A stretch of DNA of 64,000 nt from Nonomuraea soli (GCF_013761175.1 NZ_JACDUR010000004.1:1015642-1079641); one strand, 5' to 3'; positions 30,951 through 39,936 are shown, counted from the first letter of the stretch. Translations and numbers: made by a program. The notes: generated by a model from the letters alone, not told the origin.

Positions 30951-32054
30951 GTGAGAAGAACGCGACGCCAGCTGCTGTCCGACGTGCTGCTGTGGGCCGT
31001 GCTGTCGGTGCTGGTGGCCGCGGCGGGCCCCGACCCGGTGACGGACCTGCCCGCCTTCCTCGGGGTGACGGGCGCCCGCGTCGCCCTGGTGGGGGTGGCC
31101 GTCGCGGTGGGCCGCCCCTGGCCGCCGGCGGCCGTGCTGCTGCTGTCGGCGGCGTTGCCGCCCAGCATGACCGAGTCGCTGGCCACCAGCGATGTGACCT
31201 GGCTCAACCCGGCGCTCGTCGACATCAAGGTCTTCCCGGTCGCGGCGATCACCCCCGGCGTGATCTGGTACTCCTACCTGACCGGGCGCCGCATGACGCG
31301 GCAGTGGCCGGCGCTCGCGGTCTTCGCCGTGGTGACCGCAGGCGGGCTGCTGATCGGCCAGTGGATCACGGTCCTGTCGGGCCTGCTGCTCGCCTACGTC
31401 CTGCCGTACGGCCTGGGCCTGCTGCGGCGCGGCCTGTCGCAGCAGCGCGAGCGCGCCACGCAGTCCGCCGAGGCGCAGGCACGCCTGCGCGAGCGCACCC
31501 GCATCGCGCACGACATGCACGACTCGCTCGGCCACGACCTGGCGCTGATCGCCGTGCGCGCGGCGGCCCTGGAGATGATGGACGGGGCGCACGCCAAGGC
31601 CGCGGGGGAGCTGCGCGAGGCCGCCTCGGCGGCGACCGAGCGGCTACGGGAGATCATCGGCCTGCTGCGCGAGGACGGCGCCGCCCCGCTCGTGCCCGTC
31701 GGCGAGGACGTCGCCGCACTGGTGGCGCGGGCTCGCGACTCCGGCATGACGATCACGCTCACCGCCGACGGCGCCGAGCCGGCACTGGCCCACCGCGTGG
31801 TCCAGGAGGGCCTGACCAACGCCGCCAAGCACGCTCCCGGCGCCCGCGTGGCCGTGTCCGTCACCGCGTCGCTGATCACCGTGCGCAACGGCCCGCCCGC
31901 CGGCCGGCACGTCGCCCGCTCCGGCGGCCTGGGCCTGGCGGGCCTGCGGGAGAGGGTACGGCTCGCGGGAGGCACGCTGGAGGCGGGCCCTGACGGCGAC
32001 GGCTACCTGCTCACCGTGAAACTCCCCCATGAGGGGGAGGCGCCTCCCCGCTAG
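30951..32054 (+). CDS. NarL-type sensor histidine kinase, orphan
   Basis: A 367-residue kinase with four to five N-terminal membrane helices and little extracellular sequence. It has a HisKA_3 dimerisation domain whose phosphoacceptor His is about residue 190 (RIAHDMHDSLGHDL) and an HATPase domain with N-box VVQEGLTNAAKHAP and G-box GGLGLAGLRERV. This is the DesK/LiaS-like intramembrane-sensing class, whose partners are LuxR-type response regulators. No response regulator gene is adjacent, unusual for the class. Start GTG 30951 is supported by the leaderless promoter geometry. It may sense membrane or envelope state, like the divergent DedA gene. Confidence 0.83.
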   Translation: MRRTRRQLLSDVLLWAVLSVLVAAAGPDPVTDLPAFLGVTGARVALVGVAVAVGRPWPPAAVLLLSAALPPSMTESLATSDVTWLNPALVDIKVFPVAAITPGVIWYSYLTGRRMTRQWPALAVFAVVTAGGLLIGQWITVLSGLLLAYVLPYGLGLLRRGLSQQRERATQSAEAQARLRERTRIAHDMHDSLGHDLALIAVRAAALEMMDGAHAKAAGELREAASAATERLREIIGLLREDGAAPLVPVGEDVAALVARARDSGMTITLTADGAEPALAHRVVQEGLTNAAKHAPGARVAVSVTASLITVRNGPPAGRHVARSGGLGLAGLRERVRLAGGTLEAGPDGDGYLLTVKLPHEGEAPPR

Positions 32055-32095
32055 GCGGGAGGCCGGGCGGTCCCGGCGCGAGCAGGCTGGATGCC

Positions 32096-32998
32096 ATGAC
32101 AACCTCGCCCGGAAGGATCGTCGCGGGAGTCGTGGCCATGGCCGCGACCCTGCCCTACCTCACACTCAAGCTGCTCTGGCTCACCGGCACCTACGTGGGA
32201 GTGAGCAGGCCCGAGCTGTTCGCGACCGCGAAGATGATCGGAGCCAACGCGGCCACCTTCGCCCTCGACGCCGTCGGACTGGTCCTGGCGCTGGCCTTCA
32301 TCACGCGATGGGGTCTGCGGTTGCCCGCCTGGCTGGTGGCGCTGCCGCTGTGGGTGGGCACCGGCCTGCTCGGCACCATCGTCGTCGGCACCCCCCTGAC
32401 CGTGCTCGTGGAGGGACTGGCCCCCTTCTCCGGTGACGAGGTCATCGCGAGCTGGGTGTTCATGGTCGTCTACGGCGGCTTCATCGTGCAGGGCATCGCG
32501 CTGGCCGCCGCCTTCGCCTTCTACGCCGCCGACCGCTGGCCCGCCGCCTGGTCGGGGAGGTACGGCACGGCGCCGCCACTGCAGCGGGTGGTCGCCTGGG
32601 GTGCCCTGATCATGTGCGTCGTGGTCGGCGGGGCCAAGTTCGCCCTGGCCGAGCGCATCCCCGAGCTCGTGGCCGGAGTGCTCGCGCTGGCGGCGGGGGC
32701 CGGCTACCTGGCCCTGGTGCTGGGCAGGAGGCGCCTGCCGTACCTGATGATGGCCTGGGTCGGATCGGGATCGATGTTCGGCTGGGCCCTCTACACGCTC
32801 ATCATCATGATCGTCCAGGGGGTGCCGACGACCGCCCACATGGTCGAGCTGTTCGCCCTCATGACCGGACTGGTGCTCGGGGTGGCCGGAGCCTTCCTGC
32901 TGACCTCAGGCGGGGGCGTGGTGCAGGCGGCGCAGGACCCGCTTGAACGCGACGATCGAGAAGGTGATCGCCGACCCGCTTATCAGGGCCACCACTGA
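32096..32998 (+). CDS. Multi-pass membrane protein of unknown function
   Basis: A 300-residue protein with about eight hydrophobic helices (MAATLPYLTLKLLWLTG; WVFMVVYGGFIVQGIALAAA; MMAWVGSGSMFGWALYTLII). No family is recognised with confidence. It follows the sensor kinase by 41 bp on the same strand, so it may be co-transcribed and function with it. The last 30 residues (AAQDPLERDDREGDRR) are hydrophilic and lie in the 93-bp overlap with the convergent gene, suggesting that the native stop was lost and translation extended into the neighbour's 3' end. Confidence 0.68.
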   Translation: MTTSPGRIVAGVVAMAATLPYLTLKLLWLTGTYVGVSRPELFATAKMIGANAATFALDAVGLVLALAFITRWGLRLPAWLVALPLWVGTGLLGTIVVGTPLTVLVEGLAPFSGDEVIASWVFMVVYGGFIVQGIALAAAFAFYAADRWPAAWSGRYGTAPPLQRVVAWGALIMCVVVGGAKFALAERIPELVAGVLALAAGAGYLALVLGRRRLPYLMMAWVGSGSMFGWALYTLIIMIVQGVPTTAHMVELFALMTGLVLGVAGAFLLTSGGGVVQAAQDPLERDDREGDRRPAYQGHH

Positions 32999-33535
32999 GG
33001 TGCGGATCAGCATGTAGCCGCCGAGCGTCTCGTGCAGCACCAGGTAGATGCTCACCGCGGAGTTGGTCAGCATGACGAAGGCCCACAGCAGGGTGATGCG
33101 CACGAAGAACCGGCGCACCCGCTCGTGCTTGAGCACCGCCTGCGGCAGGTGGATGTAGTCGAGGGTGAGCTTCTGCACCATCGGCTTGTTGAGCCTGATG
33201 GAGGCCAGGAAGATCAGGCTCAGGCAGATGGTGCCGAGCTCGGGCTGGATGAAGAACGACTGCCAGCTGCCGAAGAAGAAGGAGACCAGCGCGCGGATGG
33301 TGACCGCCGTCGCCGCGAGGAACATCGTGGCCGGGACCTTCGTCCTGCGCACCAGCCGCACGCCCACGCAGAGGTAGACCCAGGTGATGGAGGCGACCAG
33401 GGCCAGTTCGAAGCCCAGCAGCGCCATCACGGAGTAGAACACCGCGAGGGGGGCGACCACGCCTTCGAGCAGGCGGGGCGCCGCCTGCCGCAACAAGGTG
33501 GTCAGGCGAGGGAGAGTGACCGGGGGATGGTTCAA
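32906..33535 (-). CDS. VC0807-like membrane protein
   Basis: A 209-residue protein with five to six hydrophobic helices, beginning at TTG 33535 (MNHPPVTLPRLTTLLRQAAP; GGAG 4 nt upstream). The VYLCVGVRLVRRTKVPATMF stretch and the FFFGSWQSFFIQPELGTICL loop resemble the VC0807 family, related in layout to intracellular septation protein A. It has no known function. It overlaps the convergent membrane-protein gene by 93 bp at the 3' end. The 151 bp upstream to the LysE-type gene contains only a weak CCACCGG/CCGGTGG inverted repeat. Confidence 0.72.
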   Translation of the reverse strand: MNHPPVTLPRLTTLLRQAAPRLLEGVVAPLAVFYSVMALLGFELALVASITWVYLCVGVRLVRRTKVPATMFLAATAVTIRALVSFFFGSWQSFFIQPELGTICLSLIFLASIRLNKPMVQKLTLDYIHLPQAVLKHERVRRFFVRITLLWAFVMLTNSAVSIYLVLHETLGGYMLIRTSVVALISGSAITFSIVAFKRVLRRLHHAPA

Positions 33536-33686
33536 GACTGCTCCGCGGTTCGACCGGATACCGACGACTACCCAAACATGAGGGGGTATTCACCACCGGG
33601 ACGCCGGGGGTGCGCGCCGGTGGCCTACCGTACCCGACCCCGCCGGGTGCCACTGTCGCTTTCTACACGTTCGGCCTTGCAGCTCA

Positions 33687-34322
33687 CTAACCGAGCGAGG
33701 CGGTCGCCAGCTTGGCGCCGAAGCCGAGGAAGAGCACGCCGATCCCGGAGGTGAGGGTCGCCGACAGGCGCCTGCGGGAGCGGAACTGCGAGGCCAGGAA
33801 GGTGCCGCCGAAGATCAGCGTCGACAGGTAGAGCACGCTGAACAGCTGCAGGATCACCCCGAGGATGAGGAAGGGCACCGCGGGCGTGGCGTAGGAGGTG
33901 TCGACGAACTGCACGAAGACCGAGACGATGAAGAGGATCGCCTTCGGGTTCAGCAGGCTGATCACCAGCGCCTTGCGGAACGGGCTGGGATCGGCGGCGA
34001 CCTGCACCCGCTCTTCGGTCTTGTCGCGGCGCCAGGCGCCGCGGATCATCTGGAAGCCGATCCACCCCAGGTAGGCCGCGCCCGCGTACTTCACGATCGT
34101 GAACAGCAGCGGGCTCGACTGCAGCAACGACGCCGCGCCGAGCGCCGCGGCGAGCATGAGGACGGTGTCGCCGACGAACACCCCGGCCGCCGCGCGATAG
34201 CCCTCGCGCACTCCGCGCTGGGCGGCCGTGGTCAGGACGTAGATCGAGTTGGGTCCGGGCAGGAGCACGATCAGCAGCGCGGCCAGCACGTAGGCCCAGA
34301 TGTTGGTGACACCGAAGAACAT
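33687..34322 (-). CDS. LysE/RhtB-family amino acid exporter (LeuE-like)
   Basis: A 211-residue LysE-family exporter with six hydrophobic segments. It begins MFFGVTNIWAYVLAALLIVL, then the family signature PGPNSIYVLTTAAQRGVREG, and later FRKALVISLLNPKAILFIVS, the second hallmark. These proteins export amino acids such as leucine, threonine or lysine. The start ATG 34322 is nine bases from the end of the beta-lactamase-family gene on the same strand, so it may be the last gene of the sugar-ABC transcript. Confidence 0.87.
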   Translation of the reverse strand: MFFGVTNIWAYVLAALLIVLLPGPNSIYVLTTAAQRGVREGYRAAAGVFVGDTVLMLAAALGAASLLQSSPLLFTIVKYAGAAYLGWIGFQMIRGAWRRDKTEERVQVAADPSPFRKALVISLLNPKAILFIVSVFVQFVDTSYATPAVPFLILGVILQLFSVLYLSTLIFGGTFLASQFRSRRRLSATLTSGIGVLFLGFGAKLATASLG

Positions 34323-34331
34323 GGATGAATG

Positions 34332-35516
34332 TTAGGGCTTGTACCAGTGCGCCCCGGTTTGCCGGTATCCCAGAATGCCGTAGACGGCGTCCACCATCGC
34401 CTGGCCGCGCGGGTTGATGCCGAGTCCGATGCCCTGCTTGTTCATCGTGTACCCGAACGACAGCCGCTCGGCCGGGTCGCAGAAGCCCACGGAACCGCCC
34501 ATGCCGGCATGACCGAAGGCCGTCTCCGACATCAGAGCCCCGTCGGAGTCGGCGCCCGGCAGGTAGGTGTTGTCCATCGACTTCATGTACCCCAGGCTCC
34601 AGCGGGTCGGGACCATCAGCATCGCATCGCCGCCCGCCGAGGCGGTCTGCCCCATGAGGGCCAGCTGCGCCGGTGTGACCAGGTCACCGCCGCCCTGCGC
34701 GAGCGGCTGGTACAGGCCCGCCAGCCCGCGGGCGTTGGTGATCGCCCCGACCGCGCCGAACTCCGCGGCATACGCCGCCCTGCTGTCGGACTCGGCCAGG
34801 TAGCCGGCGTTGTTGCCCAGCAGCAGCGCCTGCATCGAGGCCGGGTCGCTCATCGCCGCCGTGTAGAACGAGGACAGCTCGGCGCCTATGTCCGCGGGGA
34901 TCGTCACCGCCACCCGATGATCGTGCTCCTCCGGCAGGCCCAGCCAGAACTCCAGGCCCAGCGGCTCGGCCACCTCCTCGCGGAAGAAGGTGCCCAGCGA
35001 GCGGCCGCTGATCCTCCTGACGACCTCGCCGACCAGGAAGCCGAAGGTCAGCGCGTGGTAGCCGTGGCGGGTGCCGGGCACCCAGAACGGTTCCTCCTCG
35101 GCGAGCGTGTCGACCATGAGCTTCCAGTCGTAGAAGCTGCCCTGGGCGAGCGGCGTGCGCAGTGCGGGCAGGCCCGCCTGGTGGGAGAGCAGGTGACGCA
35201 CCCGCGTGCCCTCCTTGCCGCGCGTGCCGTACTCCGGCCAGTAGCGCGTGACCGGCGCGTTGAGGTCGAGCTCGCCCCGCGAGGCCAGGATGTGGGCGCA
35301 CAACGCCGTGGCGCCCTTGGTGCACGACCACACGTGGCCGACGGTGTCGCGGTCCCACGCGCGCTCGCCCGCGGAGCCGCCCCACAGGTCCACGACGGTC
35401 TGACCGTCCACGATGACGCAGACGGAGGCGCCGACCTCGCCGCGCTCGGCGAGGTTGCGCTCGAACTCCTCAGCGACCTGGGCGAAGCGCGGGTCGCAGG
35501 TGCCTTGTACGGTCAT
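34332..35516 (-). CDS. Beta-lactamase-family serine hydrolase (EstB/class C-like esterase)
   Basis: A 394-residue cytosolic serine hydrolase of the class C/EstB family. SxxK is SCTK (Ser64/Lys67 in HVWSCTKGATAL); the second motif is YHALTFGFLVG, giving Tyr but not the YxN of true class C enzymes; the third is FGHAGMGGS (HxG). LLSHQAGLPAL is the standard loop. These features favour an esterase over an antibiotic hydrolase. No signal peptide. It starts 41 bp after the carbohydrate permease gene and may use products of that importer, e.g. acylated sugars; this is inference. Confidence 0.83.
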   Translation of the reverse strand: MTVQGTCDPRFAQVAEEFERNLAERGEVGASVCVIVDGQTVVDLWGGSAGERAWDRDTVGHVWSCTKGATALCAHILASRGELDLNAPVTRYWPEYGTRGKEGTRVRHLLSHQAGLPALRTPLAQGSFYDWKLMVDTLAEEEPFWVPGTRHGYHALTFGFLVGEVVRRISGRSLGTFFREEVAEPLGLEFWLGLPEEHDHRVAVTIPADIGAELSSFYTAAMSDPASMQALLLGNNAGYLAESDSRAAYAAEFGAVGAITNARGLAGLYQPLAQGGGDLVTPAQLALMGQTASAGGDAMLMVPTRWSLGYMKSMDNTYLPGADSDGALMSETAFGHAGMGGSVGFCDPAERLSFGYTMNKQGIGLGINPRGQAMVDAVYGILGYRQTGAHWYKP

Positions 35517-35557
35517 TTCACGAATGGACCACGAAACTGGCCGACCGTCCAGTATGT

Positions 35558-36370
35558 CTAGCCCTTCACTGCTCCGCCCAGGTTGAACGAACCCGCCAGA
35601 TACCGGTTGACCGCCACGTAGAGGATCACCGCCGGCGTCGTGTAGATGATCGAGAACGCCGCCAGCTCGCCATAGGCCACCTGCCCGTACTGCGTGAAGA
35701 ACGTGAAGATCGTCATGGCCGCCGGTTGTTTCTCCGGCGCGTCGAGCAGGATGAGCGGCGCGAAGAAGTTGCCCCACTGCCCGACGAACACGAAGATCCC
35801 CACGACCGCGATGCCCGGCGCCATGAGCGGCGCGACGACCCTGGTGAGCGACTGCACCCACCCCGCGCCGTCGACCCACGCCGCCTCCTCCAGGCTGATC
35901 GGCACCCCGTCCATGAAGTTCTTCATCAGCCAGATCGCGAACGGCAGCGAACTGGCCGACAGGAACACGATCATCGCGGGCACCGAGCCGTAGAGGTTGA
36001 GCCTGAAGAACATCGAGTAGACCGGCACCAGGATCGCCACCACCGGCAGGCCCGTCGAGAACAGCAGCGTGAGCATGAAGTGCCGCTTGTAGCGCAGCCG
36101 GTAGCGCGACAGCGGGTAGGCCGCCAGCGCGGAGACGATCACGGTCAGGGCCGCCGTGCCACCCGAGATGATCACCGAGTTGATGAGCGGCAGGACCGTG
36201 GTCTCCCAGGTCAGCACCGCCTCGAAGTTGGTCAGGCTGAACTCCCAGGTGGGCTCGGCGGCCAGGTTCGCGCCGGGCTGCACGGAGGCGAGCAGCACCC
36301 AGGCGAACGGGCCGAGGAAGGCTGCCACGATGACGCCCAGCGCGATGGGCGGCGCCCAGCGTCCCATCAT
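35558..36370 (-). CDS. Carbohydrate ABC transporter permease (MalG type)
   Basis: A 270-residue CUT1-family permease with six helices. The EAA coupling loop reads SLEEAAWVDGAGWVQSLTRV, and the N-terminal segment LLASVQPGANLAAEPTWEFS and STGLPVVAILVPVYSMFFRL are typical of MalG/LacG subunits. ATG 36370 overlaps the stop of the first permease (ATGA). No ATPase gene is encoded in the cluster; in actinomycetes such importers generally share a multitask ATPase (MsiK) encoded elsewhere. Confidence 0.9.
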   Translation of the reverse strand: MMGRWAPPIALGVIVAAFLGPFAWVLLASVQPGANLAAEPTWEFSLTNFEAVLTWETTVLPLINSVIISGGTAALTVIVSALAAYPLSRYRLRYKRHFMLTLLFSTGLPVVAILVPVYSMFFRLNLYGSVPAMIVFLSASSLPFAIWLMKNFMDGVPISLEEAAWVDGAGWVQSLTRVVAPLMAPGIAVVGIFVFVGQWGNFFAPLILLDAPEKQPAAMTIFTFFTQYGQVAYGELAAFSIIYTTPAVILYVAVNRYLAGSFNLGGAVKG

Positions 36371-37209
36371 TCCTCCACCCTGATCAGCCGGAGGTAGACC
36401 AGTGAGAACAGCGCCCCGATGACCAGGAGCACCAGGGCGATCGCCGAGCCGTACCCGATCTCGAAGTACTTGAAGGCCTGCTCGTACATGTAGAGCGGGG
36501 TGGTCTGCGAGGCATTGCCCGGACCGCCTCCCGTCAGCGTGTAGATCAGGCCGAACGAGGCCAGCGTCTGTAGCGTGATCAGCATCAGGTTGGCCAGGAT
36601 GGAGCGCCTGATCAGCGGCAGCGTGACGTGGACGAGCCGCTGCCGGGCCCCGGCGCCGTCGACCGCGGCCGCCTCCGTCAGGTCACGCGGCACCTCCGAC
36701 AACGCCGCCGAGTAGACCAGCATCGAGAAGGCCGTGCCGCGCCAGACGTTGGCCAGCACGACCGCGAGCATCGGCGCGGTGTAGAGCCACTCCTGCTCCA
36801 GCCCGAGGACGGTGTTGAGGGTGCCGTCCTCGGACAGGAACGAGAACCAGCACAGCGCCGCCACCACCTCGGGCATCACCCAGGCGCCGATGACGACGCC
36901 GTTGACCACGCCGCGCGTCGTCCGTGAGCGGCCCCGCTGCAGCAGCGCGATGATCAGGCCCAGGGTGTTCTGGCCGATCACCGCCGAGCCGATCACGAAG
37001 ACGAAGGTCAGCAGGAAGCTGTTGAGGAAGTTCTCGTCGCCGAACATGCGCACGAAGTTCGCCGTGCCGATGAACTGAGAGTCGACCGAGGCCGACCCGG
37101 TGAGCGTCTCGTTGGTGAAGGCGATGTAGACGCTCCACAGGATCGGCCCGACCATGAACAGGCCCAGCAGCACCAGCGCGGGCCCCAGGGGGAGCAGCCA
37201 GCGTCTCAT
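36367..37209 (-). CDS. Carbohydrate ABC transporter permease (MalF/LacF type)
   Basis: A 280-residue CUT1-family permease. It starts MRRWLLPLGPALVLLGLFMV; the EAA loop is DLTEAAAVDGAGARQRLVHV, and the GGGPGNASQTTPLYMYEQAF segment following it is characteristic of the LacF group. It overlaps both neighbours by four bases, so binding protein and both permeases are translationally coupled. Confidence 0.9.
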   Translation of the reverse strand: MRRWLLPLGPALVLLGLFMVGPILWSVYIAFTNETLTGSASVDSQFIGTANFVRMFGDENFLNSFLLTFVFVIGSAVIGQNTLGLIIALLQRGRSRTTRGVVNGVVIGAWVMPEVVAALCWFSFLSEDGTLNTVLGLEQEWLYTAPMLAVVLANVWRGTAFSMLVYSAALSEVPRDLTEAAAVDGAGARQRLVHVTLPLIRRSILANLMLITLQTLASFGLIYTLTGGGPGNASQTTPLYMYEQAFKYFEIGYGSAIALVLLVIGALFSLVYLRLIRVEE

Positions 37210-38555
37210 CCCGTGGCGGCGACCTTGTCGGGCCCGCCCACCGCCGACGGCAGCCGTTCGGCGTAGGTCCTGGCCGCCTCCTCCGGGCTCTGCGCGCCCG
37301 TGGTGACCGCCTCCATGGCCTCCTGGATCTGGTTGGAGACCTTCGGGTACTCCTCGAAGGCCGGACGGTAGTGCGTGACCGAGGCCAGGTCGGTCCAGAA
37401 CTTGATGGTCGGGTTGTCCTTGGTGTAGCTCGGGTCCTCCGCCACGTCCTTGCGCGGCGTCAGGTCACCGGTGCCGACCGAGTAGAGCAGGGTGTTGTCC
37501 TTGTTGGTGGCGGTGGTGATGAAGTCGAAGGCCTCCTGCTTGAACGTCGTGTAGGAGCTCATCGCCATCACCCAGCCGCCCGACATGCTCACCGCGCCCG
37601 GCGCCTCGCCGTTCTGGGTGGGCATCCTGGTCCAGCCGATCTTGTCCTGCCACTCGGGCCAGGGCTTGGGCGCGGTGGGCCGCCAGGCGGCCGACATCCA
37701 GGCGCCGTCGAGGGCGATGCCGAGCTCGCCCTTCGGGAACCACTCCAGCGTCACCTTGTCGCCGAGCTTGGCGTTGTGCGCGTCGGCGAGCTTGGGGCCG
37801 AGCTCCTCGCGGTAGACGGTGTTGACGAACGTCAGGGAGTCGGTGAAGCCTTTGGAGCCGGTCAGCCACTTCTTCCGCGTCTCGTCGTAGAGGGTGCCCC
37901 CGGGCGTGCCGTACAGGAGCATCTCGAAGCCCTGCATGGTCGACGCCTCGCCGTGGATCTTGGTGGAGTACATCGTGAAGGGGATCGCGCCGGGCACCTT
38001 CTGCTTGATCGCGCGGGCCGCCGTCAGGACGTCGTTCCAGGTCTTCGGCTCCCACGGCACCTGGATGCCGGCCTTGGCCAGGACGTCCTTGTGGTACCAC
38101 AGGCCGCGGGTGTCGGTGCTGATCGGGACGCCGTAGATCTTGTCGTCGCCGCCCTTGGCGGCCTGCTTGACGCTGTCGGCGTACTGCGCCTGCCAGTCGG
38201 GCCACTTCGCGAGGTAGTCGTCGAGCGGGGAGAGCTTGCCCGCGGCGACGTCGGCGTTGACCTGGAAGGTGTCGTGGTAGTACAGGTCGGGCGCGGAGTC
38301 GGCGGAGCGGTTGAGCAGCGCGAGCTTGGTGTAGTACACCTCGTTGTTGCCCTGCACGGGGGTGAGCTTGATGGTCACCCCCGGGTGGGCGGCTTCGTAC
38401 TGCTTCTTGGCGTTCTGCAGCATCTTCTCCAGATGTGGCCACGTGGGCTCGACCTTGTAGAGGACTTCGAGCTCCTTGACGCCCGTGGTGGACGGTTGCT
38501 CGGTGCTCGAGCAGGCTGTTAACAGGAGCAGGGAAGCAATGAGAACACGTTTCAT
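37206..38555 (-). CDS. Carbohydrate-binding lipoprotein of ABC importer
   Basis: A 449-residue extracellular solute-binding protein (family 1). The signal MKRVLIASLLLLTACSS has lipobox LTAC. The mature region shows PTWPHLEKMLQNAKKQYEAA, DLYYHDTFQVNADVAAGKLS, GVPISTDTRGLWYHKDVLAK and GIALDGAWMSA, standard elements of sugar-binding proteins. ATG 38555 follows a strong AAGGAGG. It is the first gene of the importer operon and divergent from a ROK regulator whose operator lies directly upstream. The sugar is not predictable; ROK control suggests an oligo- or amino-sugar. Confidence 0.9.
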   Translation of the reverse strand: MKRVLIASLLLLTACSSTEQPSTTGVKELEVLYKVEPTWPHLEKMLQNAKKQYEAAHPGVTIKLTPVQGNNEVYYTKLALLNRSADSAPDLYYHDTFQVNADVAAGKLSPLDDYLAKWPDWQAQYADSVKQAAKGGDDKIYGVPISTDTRGLWYHKDVLAKAGIQVPWEPKTWNDVLTAARAIKQKVPGAIPFTMYSTKIHGEASTMQGFEMLLYGTPGGTLYDETRKKWLTGSKGFTDSLTFVNTVYREELGPKLADAHNAKLGDKVTLEWFPKGELGIALDGAWMSAAWRPTAPKPWPEWQDKIGWTRMPTQNGEAPGAVSMSGGWVMAMSSYTTFKQEAFDFITTATNKDNTLLYSVGTGDLTPRKDVAEDPSYTKDNPTIKFWTDLASVTHYRPAFEEYPKVSNQIQEAMEAVTTGAQSPEEAARTYAERLPSAVGGPDKVAATG

Positions 38556-38576
38556 GACGGCCTCCTTGACTAGAAC

Positions 38577-38595
38577 GTAAATCTATTTGATTTAC
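38577..38595. promoter_or_regulatory. Perfect inverted-repeat operator for the ROK regulator
   Basis: GTAAATC-N5-GATTTAC is a perfect 19-bp dyad in an AT-rich pocket of the 70-bp divergent region between the sugar-binding protein (38555) and ROK (38626) genes. Its size, AT-richness and position match operators of ROK repressors of the NagC/Mlc/XylR type. Confidence 0.75.
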
Positions 38596-38625
38596 AAAGT
38601 CAACGATTTCTGTGACATTGACCAC

Positions 38626-39837
38626 ATGCATAAGGGCACGAACCTGCCCAAGGTCGGCAGCTTCAACCGAGCGGTGGTGCTGGAGTCCATCCAGGTCGGC
38701 GACGGCATCAGCCGGGTCCAGATCGCCGAGCGCACCGGCCTGACCGCGCAGACCGTCTCGGTGATCGTGCGGCGGCTCCTGGAGGAGGGCCTGGTCGTCG
38801 AGGACGGCCACCAGAGCTCCAGTGGCGGCAAGCCCCGCACGATCCTGCGCGTCGACCCCGCCGCGGGCTACGCGATCGGCATCCACTTCGACCCCGTCGA
38901 GATCACCTACGTCCTGGCCGACCTGGCCGGCCGTCCCGTGGTCAAGCTGCACCGCAAGGTACGGCAGGCGGTGCCCGACGCGGTGGTCAGGACCATGGCC
39001 CGTACGGCGCGGCGGCTGCTGCGCGACGCGGGTATCCCCGACTCCAAGGTGCTGGGACTCGGTCTGGCCGCCCCCGGCCCCCTCGACGCCAAGGGCGTCA
39101 TCGTCAACCCGCCGAGGCTGCCAGGCTGGGACCGCGTGCCCATCCGCGAGCAGGTGGAGAGCCTCATCGGCTTCCCCGTCACCGTCGACAACGACGCCAC
39201 CGCCGCCGCCATCGGCGAACGCTGGGCCGGGCTGGCCCGCAGCACGCCCGGTTTCGTCTACCTCTACCTCGGCACCGGCATCGGCGGCGGCATGTTCCTC
39301 GACAACCAGATCTACCGTGGCCGCTCGCTGAACGCCGCCGAGCTGGGCCACATCACCGTCGTGCCCGACGGGCCCGAGTGCTACTGCGGCAACCGGGGCT
39401 GCGTCGAGGCGTTGTGCTGCCCCAGCGCCATCGTCGCAGCCGCCCGCGAGCGGCTCGCCCTCGGCGCGGCGTCGTCGTTGTCGCCGCACCGGCTCACCCA
39501 CGCGCGCGTGTGCGCGGCCGCCGCGGCGGGCGACCCGCTGGCGCGTTCGGTCATCGACGAGGCCGCCGCCCGCCTGGCCGACGCGGCCGTCTCGATCGTC
39601 AACATGCTCGACATCGACCTGCTCGTGCTCGGGGGTCCCGCGCTGCGCGAGGTGGGGGAGGTCTACCGGGCCGCCATCTCCGAGGCGGTCGCCGGGCGGG
39701 TGCTGGCCAGGCGGCTGCATGCCGTACGCGTGGAGGTCTCGCCCATCGCGGCCGACGCCGCCGCCATCGGCGCCGCCTCGCTCGTCTTCCACGCCACCTA
39801 CGCGCCGCGGATCGACGCACTGGTCAGAGAGGCCTGA
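38626..39837 (+). CDS. ROK-family transcriptional repressor
   Basis: A 403-residue ROK repressor. The N-terminal MarR-like winged helix (NRAVVLESIQVGDGISRVQI; GLTAQTVSVIVRRLLEEGLV) is followed by a sugar-kinase-like domain. That domain has GLAAPGPLDAKGVIVNPPRL, the catalytic-type VDNDATAAAIGE, the phosphate loop YLGTGIGGGMFLD and the zinc motif CYCGNRGCVEALC (CxCGxxGCxE). Start ATG 38626 avoids running into the operator. It should repress the divergent carbohydrate ABC importer and itself until an inducer sugar binds. Confidence 0.88.
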   Translation: MHKGTNLPKVGSFNRAVVLESIQVGDGISRVQIAERTGLTAQTVSVIVRRLLEEGLVVEDGHQSSSGGKPRTILRVDPAAGYAIGIHFDPVEITYVLADLAGRPVVKLHRKVRQAVPDAVVRTMARTARRLLRDAGIPDSKVLGLGLAAPGPLDAKGVIVNPPRLPGWDRVPIREQVESLIGFPVTVDNDATAAAIGERWAGLARSTPGFVYLYLGTGIGGGMFLDNQIYRGRSLNAAELGHITVVPDGPECYCGNRGCVEALCCPSAIVAAARERLALGAASSLSPHRLTHARVCAAAAAGDPLARSVIDEAAARLADAAVSIVNMLDIDLLVLGGPALREVGEVYRAAISEAVAGRVLARRLHAVRVEVSPIAADAAAIGAASLVFHATYAPRIDALVREA

Positions 39838-39936
39838 AGGGCTTTACCAACAATCCCCACTGGTTTACTATGAATTTAGAACGACTCGCCGCGGGCGCCG
39901 GGGCTGGCGGCACCACGGCGGGGCGTCGGCTGGGTC

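Noticed and set aside
33536..33686. A regulatory RNA in the gap between the VC0807-like and LysE-type genes
   Set aside because: Only a 7-bp CCACCGG/CCGGTGG stem with a 17-nt loop is visible, which is common by chance in this composition.
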